In this document: in pieces, positions 1 to 5,084 of the stretch
Layout of the letters: the number at the start of each line of letters is the position of its first letter
How positions within the stretch are numbered: position 1 is the first letter of the stretch
Source: Treponema sp.
GTDB taxonomy: Bacteria; Spirochaetota; Spirochaetia; Treponematales; Treponemataceae
Assembly: GCA_003455655.1 (NCBI GenBank)
Contig: DMQP01000197.1
Location: forward strand, 1-7,010
Reading direction: 5' to 3'
DNA: 7,010 bases
Notes under the pieces: generated by a model
Databases searched by the model: none
Told to the model about the DNA's origin: nothing
What the model saw: the letters and a program-made list of their open reading frames with translations, nothing else
Position numbers and translations under genes: made by a program

Positions 1-29
1 CAAGATTTTGCTAAAAATCTTGCTTTTTT
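1..29 (+). terminator. Rho-independent terminator of the gene to the left
   Basis: A perfect 9-bp inverted repeat, CAAGATTTT (1-9) and AAAATCTTG (14-22), encloses the 4-base loop GCTA and is followed by C and six T (24-29). This is the standard intrinsic terminator layout on the + strand. The stem is AT-rich, so it is not very strong, and it may extend left of the window edge. It presumably ends a + strand gene lying before position 1. Its 3' arm overlaps the -35 region of the next promoter. Confidence 0.7.
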
Positions 30-48
30 GCCTTTACCCCCTTATAAT
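20..48 (+). promoter_or_regulatory. Sigma70-type promoter of the lipoprotein gene
   Basis: A perfect -10 hexamer TATAAT lies at 43-48. Exactly 17 bases upstream is TTGCTT (20-25), which keeps the TTG of the -35 consensus. Transcription would start near 55, leaving a short leader before the ATG at 78. A strong Shine-Dalgarno sequence AAGGAGG lies at 66-72. The -35 element falls inside the 3' arm and T tract of the preceding terminator. The call rests on consensus match and spacing only. Confidence 0.6.
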
Positions 49-77
49 CTATTAGACAAGAATTCAAGGAGGTCTCT

Positions 78-563
78 ATGAAACATTTTTCAAACCTTTT
101 TGCATCCTTAGCTGTTCTTTCGTTATTATTCATCTTTACAGGTTGCGAAAATCCTAATGCACCAAAGACAAAAAAGGCTGTTTTTGAAGCTCCCTTTACC
201 CTAGAAACAGATTCGGGCACCAGGACTGGAACTGTAACTATATCTTTCGAAACAAATGGCACTTTTTCAGTAAAAACCCAATACGATGATCTTGCTCCGG
301 AATTTATGGATTATGTTCATACGAAAGGCACTTACCAGGGAAATGCTTCAGAAGATGGTACCTTACGCATACACTTTACAAAAAAAGCGACGAATATAAC
401 CTATAACTTTGAACAACCTGGAGTGATAGGACAACCTATGCCTCCTCCTTCGTCAATAAACGTAGAATATGAAGACTATACTTACTCTGACAAAGAGCAA
501 ACAATTCATATTCAAAATGGAACATTTGTTCTTTCTATCGCCGAAGTCGAATATACTTTTTGA
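78..563 (+). CDS. Small secreted lipoprotein, function unknown
   Basis: This 161-residue protein begins with a basic residue and a hydrophobic stretch (residues 7-20), then Phe-Thr-Gly-Cys at 20-23. That is a lipobox of the relaxed type common in spirochaetes, so Cys23 should be lipidated after signal peptidase II cleavage. The rest (about 30-161) has no helix-like or catalytic segment. It alternates polar and hydrophobic residues with repeated Gly-Thr-Tyr/Phe turns (NGTF, KGTY, NGTF), which suggests a small beta barrel or sandwich of lipocalin-like style. A Pro-rich turn (PGVIGQPMPPPSS) sits near residues 114-126. The start is fixed by AAGGAGG ending five bases before the ATG. The gene appears monocistronic, with its own promoter, and converges on hemW. 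I do not recognise a named family. It is probably anchored to a membrane facing the periplasm or cell surface. Confidence 0.85.
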   Translation: MKHFSNLFASLAVLSLLFIFTGCENPNAPKTKKAVFEAPFTLETDSGTRTGTVTISFETNGTFSVKTQYDDLAPEFMDYVHTKGTYQGNASEDGTLRIHFTKKATNITYNFEQPGVIGQPMPPPSSINVEYEDYTYSDKEQTIHIQNGTFVLSIAEVEYTF

Positions 564-600
564 ACGCAGTTAATGTCAGGTAATATTCCTCAGTTTTTAC

Positions 601-1806
601 CTACAGACTTCGAAGCAGAGGATTTAAGAGCAAGAGCCCTTCCTTGTTAAGAGCAAAGATGCGCTCGCCTTCACTGCCTCTTACCTCTGCTTTTTTTTCA
701 GCACATAGTTTTTTCCACCAAGAAGACGCTTGTAAACGTTCAAAAAGATTTCCCTTCCACGGTTCAAGCTCAAAAAAACGCTGGCGGTATATTTTTTCGC
801 TTACCCCATGCACGGTTCGTAAACCCATCATCAAAAACTCAAATTCCAAAGTCTGAAGATCAAGTCTTTCATAAGCTCTTACTGTTTGGGGAATGTCTTT
901 ACTTGAATGATTTTTAGTAAGCCAAAAGTTTTTCCAAAGACTTCTGTCTTCTCCTGCAGTAAAACGAAGTGCCTCTTTTTTTTCCCAGTCGTATATTGTT
1001 CCACAAGAACCAGGTCCGACGCCCACATAATCTTTTTGAGCCCAGTACAAACCATTGTGAAAAGATTCAAAACCTTTAAGCGCAAAGTTTGACACTTCAT
1101 ACTGTTCAAAACCAGCAGACAGCAAAAGTTCTCTTCCTAAAAGCCACTGACGGTCTGCACTTTCTTGACTAAAGACAAGACTTCCCTTTTCTACAGCTTC
1201 ATACAAAGGTGTTCCTTCTTCAAGAGTAAGTGTGTAAAGCGAAAGATGCTGGGGTTTATACGAAAGCATTTTTTCAAGCGAACTCTTAAAGTGCATGTCA
1301 TCTTGTTTAGGTAAGCCTGCAATACAGTCAAGGTTTAACTGCTTTTTCCAAACCCTTTGAACCATATCAAGTGCTTTTTCATTTTGAGCAGCAGAACAAT
1401 GTCTCGTTACAGCCTGCAAAGCACTGTCGTTCATAGACTGAATACCAAGAGAAAGTCGAGTCACTCCACAGTCGTCAAGTGTTTGCAAAAAAGCTTCCGT
1501 TAGTGTTTCGGGATTAGCTTCTACGGTAATTTCTGCACCAGAAGAAAGTCCCTGTTTTTGAATGAACAGCAAGAGCCGCTCTATTTGTTTGCAAGAAAGC
1601 AAAGAGGGAGTTCCGCCGCCTATGTACACAGAAGCCCAAGACGAAAGGCCAAAGCCTTCTTTACAATCGGTAAGTTCAACAAGGAGTGCAGAGACAAAAT
1701 CGTCATCAAGAAGACAGGAAGAGTCACTTGGTTTGGAAAAAAAATCACAATATGCGCATTTTGCCACACAAAAGGGAATATGCACATACAGGCCTGGTGT
1801 TTTCAT
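601..1806 (-). CDS. hemW: HemW-type radical SAM haem chaperone (coproporphyrinogen oxidase-like)
   Basis: This 401-residue protein starts with the HemW signature GLYVHIPFC. Cys13, Cys17 and Cys20 form the CxxxCxxC site for the 4Fe-4S cluster that cleaves S-adenosylmethionine. Next come GGGTPS (63-68, SAM binding), VEANPE (95-100), LSLGIQS (118-124), DCIAGLP (160-166), YEVSNFA (236-242) and HNGLYW (250-255). A C-terminal HemW domain ends in the typical LNKEGLLLLNPLL. The cluster motif is followed by Asp-Phe rather than a fourth cysteine, which fits HemW and not true HemN. HemW proteins are cytoplasmic and deliver haem to apo-proteins, and many old annotations as a decarboxylase are wrong. The usual His of the family's GAHG motif is Cys268 here. 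The gene follows lepB after 14 bases (AGTTCTCTTCCTTT) with no Shine-Dalgarno sequence, so translation may be coupled to lepB. The start is set by the HIPFC motif needing to sit at the N-terminus. Confidence 0.93.
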   Translation of the reverse strand: MKTPGLYVHIPFCVAKCAYCDFFSKPSDSSCLLDDDFVSALLVELTDCKEGFGLSSWASVYIGGGTPSLLSCKQIERLLLFIQKQGLSSGAEITVEANPETLTEAFLQTLDDCGVTRLSLGIQSMNDSALQAVTRHCSAAQNEKALDMVQRVWKKQLNLDCIAGLPKQDDMHFKSSLEKMLSYKPQHLSLYTLTLEEGTPLYEAVEKGSLVFSQESADRQWLLGRELLLSAGFEQYEVSNFALKGFESFHNGLYWAQKDYVGVGPGSCGTIYDWEKKEALRFTAGEDRSLWKNFWLTKNHSSKDIPQTVRAYERLDLQTLEFEFLMMGLRTVHGVSEKIYRQRFFELEPWKGNLFERLQASSWWKKLCAEKKAEVRGSEGERIFALNKEGLLLLNPLLRSL

Positions 1807-1820
1807 AAAGGAAGAGAACT

Positions 1821-2516
1821 CTAGAGCAAAGAAAATTTGTTAAAAGGAAAGGCTTCTAGTACAGCTCTTCCCCCCACTAAACTTTCGGGTACCGCTCCCC
1901 ACACACGAGAATCAGAACCGCTTTCACGATTATCGGCAAGAACAAAATACTGGTCTGGTCCAAGAACAAACTCTTCAAACGAAGAACTCAGTGCAAGAAG
2001 AGTGCTGCCCGCTTTAGGCGCAGAAATAGTAAGTTGATAAGGAGACTTTGCCAGTTCAAATTCAGTAAGAAAATGTGTCTGTCCTGCAGGTTTTACATAC
2101 AAAATAAAGTCTTTCATGTAAACGCTATCACCAGGAAGCGCTAAAACCCTTCGCAAACAACTGTTACCTGTTACTTTTGAAGAATGCGCAAATGGCCGAT
2201 ACTGCTGCAGAGTAAAAAATGCTACAAGCGAATCAAGCGCATTTTGCCACCAAGAAAGGCTTACTCCATCACGGCGGTTTACTAAAATAATGTCTCCGCG
2301 AGAAGGATTACGGTCTAAAGGCATAACAAATACAACAGAATTGCGGTCTACTTCAGAAGACATAGAATCTGACTTAACCACAACAGGGAACATAACAAGA
2401 TTAAAAAAGAGAGTTAAGAAGGCAATAACCAATACAGATGTAACGGTAACGGTCATTATGCGCTTACTGCGTGCCCTGCGAAGTTCATAATCATAATCGT
2501 ATATATTTTGTCTCAT
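1821..2516 (-). CDS. lepB: Signal peptidase I (S26 family) with an altered general-base residue
   Basis: This 231-residue membrane protease removes signal peptides from exported proteins. It has a basic cytoplasmic N-terminus (RRARSKR), one membrane segment (about 21-46) and a periplasmic catalytic domain. Box B is KSDSM, with Ser51 as nucleophile. Box C is RGDIILVN (73-80). Box D is LRRVLALPGD (121-130). Box E is ADNRESGSDSR (194-204). In characterised bacterial enzymes box D reads (I/V)KR..GLPGD and the Lys is the general base. Here that position is Arg122, encoded by CGA at 2151-2153. About 30 extra residues lie between boxes C and D, including the hydrophobic WWQNALDSLVAFF (89-101). The gene has its own extended -10 promoter and no clear Shine-Dalgarno sequence. 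hemW follows in the same unit. The fold assignment is firm. Whether it is a normal signal peptidase, a variant or a degenerate paralogue cannot be decided here. Confidence 0.9.
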   Translation of the reverse strand: MRQNIYDYDYELRRARSKRIMTVTVTSVLVIAFLTLFFNLVMFPVVVKSDSMSSEVDRNSVVFVMPLDRNPSRGDIILVNRRDGVSLSWWQNALDSLVAFFTLQQYRPFAHSSKVTGNSCLRRVLALPGDSVYMKDFILYVKPAGQTHFLTEFELAKSPYQLTISAPKAGSTLLALSSSFEEFVLGPDQYFVLADNRESGSDSRVWGAVPESLVGGRAVLEAFPFNKFSLL

Positions 2517-2549
2517 AGGCTGTACCCAAGTAGGTGTTTTTGTGTTTTT

Positions 2550-2578
2550 ATAGTAGCATATAGTTTTAAGACTTGCAA
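2550..2578 (-). promoter_or_regulatory. Promoter of lepB-hemW with extended -10 element
   Basis: Read on the - strand, TTGCAA (2573-2578) is followed after exactly 17 bases by TACTAT (2550-2555). The -10 hexamer is directly preceded by TGC, giving the extended form TGnTACTAT. Each hexamer matches consensus at 4 of 6 positions. Transcription would start near 2543, about 27 bases before the lepB ATG. The call rests on consensus and spacing. Confidence 0.55.
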
Positions 2579-2601
2579 GGCTTGGCTATTTGGTATAAAA
2601 T
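2573..2601 (+). promoter_or_regulatory. Promoter of smpB and the following gene
   Basis: TTGCAA (2573-2578) is followed after 17 bases by TAAAAT (2596-2601), which matches the -10 consensus at 5 of 6 positions. An alternative is the overlapping extended -10 TGG-TATAAA (-10 at 2594-2599), which would leave a 15-base spacer or not need a -35. Because TTGCAA is its own reverse complement, the same six base pairs can serve as the -35 of the opposing lepB promoter. The start site would be near 2608. The region also holds CTTGCAAG (2572-2579) and an 8-bp inverted repeat CATATAGT/ACTATATG (2557-2564 and 2602-2609). Confidence 0.5.
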
Positions 2602-2627
2602 ACTATATGGAGCATTGGGGATAAACG

Positions 2628-3095
2628 ATGGCAGATACGGGACGCAAAATAATTGCGCAAAACAAAAAAGCCCGGTTCAATTACTCTGTGGAAGACACCA
2701 TCGAATGTGGCATTGCATTAGAAGGAACGGAAGTTAAATCCGTCAAAGAAGGCAGTGTTTCATTCGCGGACAGTTTTGCCCTCATAGAAAAAGGCGAAGT
2801 CTGGATGCAGAACTTTCACATTTCCCCCTATGCCTACTCCGCAGTATTTTCCCATGATCCAGATCGCAAGAAAAAACTCTTGCTCCACAAAGACGAAATA
2901 AAGCGTCTTACTCGTAAGGTAGACGAAAAAGGATACACTCTCGTTCCACTTGATTTTTATCTTAAAAACGGACGAGTAAAAGTAACGCTGGGAGTTTGTA
3001 AGGGTAAAAAACTCTATGACAAACGCGCCGACATAAAGGAGCGGGATGTTAACCGTGAACTTTCACGAGAGTTCCGCAGAGATTTGCAGGGGTAA
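2628..3095 (+). CDS. smpB: SsrA-binding protein SmpB
   Basis: This 155-residue cytoplasmic protein binds tmRNA and brings it to stalled ribosomes for trans-translation. The whole family pattern is present: AQNKKARFNY near the start, GIALEGTEVKSVK (28-40), NFHISPY (62-68), DPDRKKKLLLHKDEI (77-91), GYTLVPL (102-108), KVTLGVCKGKKLYDKR (118-133), and the basic C-terminal helix that enters the mRNA channel (134-152, RADIKERDVNRELSREFRR). Its length is normal for the family (E. coli has 160). A GGGG at 2617-2620, seven bases before the ATG, is a modest ribosome binding site. The gene is divergent from lepB. The next gene starts only four bases after its stop, and that gene's ribosome binding site overlaps the end of smpB, so the two are very probably co-transcribed. 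No anomaly was seen. Confidence 0.97.
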   Translation: MADTGRKIIAQNKKARFNYSVEDTIECGIALEGTEVKSVKEGSVSFADSFALIEKGEVWMQNFHISPYAYSAVFSHDPDRKKKLLLHKDEIKRLTRKVDEKGYTLVPLDFYLKNGRVKVTLGVCKGKKLYDKRADIKERDVNRELSREFRRDLQG

Positions 3096-3099
3096 AGAC

Positions 3100-3918
3100 A
3101 TGAAGAAGATTCTTTCAGTAATGCTCTTTCTCTCTTTGGCAAAACTTTATGCCGCAACACCGGTAGATTTTTTTGCAACGGTCTCTACCAGTCAAGACAC
3201 TAACATGATTAGCATGACAACAGACCTCTTCTACTCTCAGCTACAGTCTATTGACGGATACAGTGTAAACGACAAAAGAACAATTTCTTACTCTTCTTCA
3301 GCAGCTCGAGCGGGAACCATTGCCTTCTATGCAGAAATTCAAGAAAGCGATGGCGGTTGGGTTTGTACACTCAATGCAATTAAAGTAAGTACTCAGACAA
3401 TTGTAAGCGAAACAAAAAAATATGCTTCGTATTACAAAATTCTCATGGATGCAAAAACCTCTCTCGAAAACTTGCTTGCAAATCTTGCTTCGGGGGGAAC
3501 AGCCCTTACTGATAGTGCCACACTTTCCGTAACTGACAGCCCCGCACTTTCTTCGGCAGATGCAGAGTCTCTTGCTGGAACTTGGGGCGGAGAAGCTCAA
3601 GTAGATAAAATAGTTATTTTGCGTGGTGGCAAAGGTTTTGTTATTTTCAAAAACGGCGCTAGCATGAACATTTCCATAACAGTAAGTGGTTCATCAATTA
3701 TAATAAGTCAGTTAGGTCGTTTTAACGCGTCTTACTTCCCCGACTTACCTCGTGAAGTTGCACTCCAAAATGCCTCTAGTGCCGAACCAGTAACATGGAC
3801 ACTTACTCTTACCGATGGAAATACGCTTTCGGGAACAAAAAAGACACTGGTGCAAGATTCTTCATCTGCAACCGGTGCCTCATTTAAATCACTTCCTGTT
3901 GAATGGACTCGTCGTTAG
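3100..3918 (+). CDS. Secreted two-domain protein, unknown function (TolB-N/CsgG-like plus beta-rich domain)
   Basis: From the ATG at 3100 this is a 272-residue protein. That start is preferred over an in-frame upstream ATG at 3046 because it is preceded by CAGGGG seven bases upstream and opens with a signal peptide: MKK, a hydrophobic core, and a cleavage site near LYA-A (18/19). Residues 20-130 (VDFFATVST... with AFYAEIQ...GGWVCTLNAIKV...IVSETKKY...LENLL) follow the alternating strand/helix pattern of the TolB N-terminal/CsgG-like fold seen in several envelope proteins. This is a judgement by eye. A Ser/Thr/Ala-rich linker (about 131-156) holds a degenerate 8-residue duplication. Residues 157-272 begin LAGTWGGE and look all-beta, like a lipocalin-type domain (KIVILRGGKGFVIF, MNISITVSGSSIIIS, TWTLTLTDGNTLSG). 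No lipobox was seen, so it is probably periplasmic. It lies four bases after smpB. The stop codon overlaps the stop of tsaC on the other strand. Confidence 0.85.
   Translation: MKKILSVMLFLSLAKLYAATPVDFFATVSTSQDTNMISMTTDLFYSQLQSIDGYSVNDKRTISYSSSAARAGTIAFYAEIQESDGGWVCTLNAIKVSTQTIVSETKKYASYYKILMDAKTSLENLLANLASGGTALTDSATLSVTDSPALSSADAESLAGTWGGEAQVDKIVILRGGKGFVIFKNGASMNISITVSGSSIIISQLGRFNASYFPDLPREVALQNASSAEPVTWTLTLTDGNTLSGTKKTLVQDSSSATGASFKSLPVEWTRR
3508..3551 (+). repeat. Degenerate 24-base tandem duplication in the linker of the secreted protein
   Basis: Two 20-base stretches starting at 3508 and 3532 agree at 16 of 20 positions and are offset by 24 bases. They encode TDSATLS and TDSPALS. The period is a multiple of three, so the frame is kept. 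This sits in the Ser/Thr-rich linker between the two predicted domains and looks like an old local duplication that lengthened the linker. Confidence 0.4.
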
Positions 3919-4556
3919 TGTTTTTTGAATAAGCGAGAAAAGAACGATTTGCGTGGTTTTTCCAAAATTACAGAACCTTGCCTGATAATTGTATATTTTC
4001 CATTTTCTAAAAGAGACACAATAGTCGAAGGCAATCTATCTTTTTCCATGTCACCGTCAAAAACAATCAAATCAACTTCAGAGCCAAACTGCTTTTCTAT
4101 TTCAGCAACATCAACTAAGGGTGCCTGCCCAGAACGGTTAACGCTGGTACTGTAAATGGGAGCTCCCACTGCATTTATAACAGAACGCAACCAAGGGTCA
4201 TCTGGACAACGGAAAGCAGCTGTTTTTCCTTCGCTTTCTAGTGGAGAACCAGGCTTTACTCTAACAACAATAGACAGAGCTCCTGGCCACTTACTTAAAA
4301 GTTCTTCGGGAATAGTGTCGTTAGTATAAACACGAATGTCTTCGGGATTTGCAATAAGGTGAATAAAAGGCTTTGTTTCCTCTCTACCCTTTATTTGACG
4401 AATGCGGTCTCCTGTATGAAACTGACTATCCATTTCGACATCAACAATTCCGCTAAAGCCATAAATGGTGTCGGTGGGAATAACTACTATTTTTCCGGAA
4501 CTTAAGCTAGAGGCAGCGTGTTCAACTGAAGATGGATCGTCTTTAGGAAATATCAT
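3915..4556 (-). CDS. tsaC: Threonylcarbamoyl-AMP synthase, TsaC/YrdC family
   Basis: The family makes threonylcarbamoyl-AMP from threonine, bicarbonate and ATP, the first step of the t6A37 modification of tRNAs that read ANN codons. The 213-residue protein shows the YrdC signature: GKIVVIPTDTIYGFSG (21-36), RQIKGREETKPF (53-64, the conserved basic KGR..K segment), WPGALSIVV (90-98), FRCPDD (115-120), IYSTSVNRSGQ (134-144) and LPSTIV (175-180). It ends soon after the YrdC domain, so it is the short TsaC form rather than the two-domain Sua5. A basic, aromatic tail (KPRKSFFSRLFKKH, 200-213) is unusual and might touch RNA or membrane. It overlaps the upstream FtsB-like gene by 14 bases and has an AAAGGGG ribosome binding site inside that gene (4567-4573), so the two are likely translationally linked. 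Its stop overlaps the convergent gene's stop. Confidence 0.92.
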   Translation of the reverse strand: MIFPKDDPSSVEHAASSLSSGKIVVIPTDTIYGFSGIVDVEMDSQFHTGDRIRQIKGREETKPFIHLIANPEDIRVYTNDTIPEELLSKWPGALSIVVRVKPGSPLESEGKTAAFRCPDDPWLRSVINAVGAPIYSTSVNRSGQAPLVDVAEIEKQFGSEVDLIVFDGDMEKDRLPSTIVSLLENGKYTIIRQGSVILEKPRKSFFSRLFKKH

Positions 4557-5040
4557 AGACGGTTAGCCCCTTTACATTTACAAAAGTCTTTTTTTTACGC
4601 GGAAACTGAATGTATCCGTGATTGTAGTCATGTAAAAACAAGACTAAATATGCCATGAAGGCAACCACAATACCCATCATTTTACAGAAGCTTTCTGGCA
4701 CATAACTTACGTCTTTATGGCGCAAGACAACACCAGGATTCCATACACGGCTTTCTGTTACAGCCAGTCCACTAATTTTAACTAGCTTTTCACCCTCACC
4801 TACATAACCCAAGCGTCGTGCGTAGGCCGCAATAACATCTGGGTCTTTCTGAAGTGCAACTTTTTCGAGCATGAGTTCTTCATGTGTTTTTTCAATGGAA
4901 GCAGCATGCGTGCTCAACATTCGTTTTTGTTCCAAAAGTTGATTGTAAGCCCACAAACCGTCCCTGCCGCAGAATATGCCTAAAAGCACATAAAAGAGCG
5001 TTCCTGCACACACTGCGCCAAGTAATCTAAAACGTATCAT
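4543..5040 (-). CDS. FtsB/DivIC-like septum formation protein with a second membrane segment
   Basis: This 165-residue protein has the FtsB/DivIC plan at its N-terminus: a short basic start, one membrane segment (about 6-24), a periplasmic coiled coil (about 29-63, YNQLLEQKRMLSTHAASIEKT...), then the family motif KDPDVIAAYARRLGYVGEGEKLV (65-87), equivalent to the D.d.iE..AR..lg.v..gE segment. FtsB/DivIC proteins bridge FtsL and FtsQ/DivIB and help activate septal wall synthesis. Unlike ordinary FtsB (about 100 residues), this one continues with a linker and a second strongly hydrophobic helix (about 118-137, FCKMMGIVVAFMAYLVLFL), followed by a basic cytoplasmic tail (FPRKKKTFVNVKG). The gene follows the chemotaxis receptor gene after 44 bases with no Shine-Dalgarno sequence, and overlaps tsaC. 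No other start fits, since the next Met (residue 41) would remove the first membrane helix. The family call is fairly sure, but whether it acts as FtsB, as DivIC or otherwise is open. Confidence 0.82.
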   Translation of the reverse strand: MIRFRLLGAVCAGTLFYVLLGIFCGRDGLWAYNQLLEQKRMLSTHAASIEKTHEELMLEKVALQKDPDVIAAYARRLGYVGEGEKLVKISGLAVTESRVWNPGVVLRHKDVSYVPESFCKMMGIVVAFMAYLVLFLHDYNHGYIQFPRKKKTFVNVKGLTVYDIS

Positions 5041-5048
5041 TATATAGA

Positions 5049-5064
5049 CAGTATCGGCTTACTG
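5049..5064 (-). other. Small inverted repeat just upstream of the FtsB-like gene
   Basis: CAGTA (5049-5053) and TACTG (5060-5064) form a perfect 5-bp inverted repeat around a 6-base loop, eight bases before the ATG of the FtsB-like gene on the - strand. It is not followed by a T tract, so it is not a terminator. In mRNA it would place a weak hairpin in the ribosome entry region, where no Shine-Dalgarno sequence is visible. It could be chance. Confidence 0.3.
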
Positions 5065-5084
5065 CACGCAAAACATAACTACCA

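Noticed and set aside
11..262. 83-codon open frame on the - strand opposite the lipoprotein gene
   Set aside because: It lies antisense to a gene with a promoter, ribosome binding site and lipobox. It has no recognisable domain, and its end runs through the terminator and promoter region.
564..600. Possible terminator between the convergent lipoprotein and hemW genes
   Set aside because: AGG...CCT followed by a T5 run is visible, but the stem is only three perfect pairs, too weak to call. No other structure is seen in these 37 bases.
1558..1843. Two overlapping + strand open frames of about 90 codons opposite the start of hemW
   Set aside because: Both are antisense to conserved HemW motifs, are rich in low-complexity basic residues and lack ribosome binding sites.
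3046..3099. Earlier in-frame ATG for the secreted protein, giving 18 more residues
   Set aside because: It lies inside smpB and would place charged residues before the signal peptide. The ATG at 3100 has a ribosome binding site and begins directly with a normal signal peptide.
5035..5044. TATAAT overlapping the ATG of the FtsB-like gene on the - strand
   Set aside because: A -10 at this place would start transcription inside the gene, downstream of the ATG, and no -35 lies at the right distance. It is most likely a chance match.
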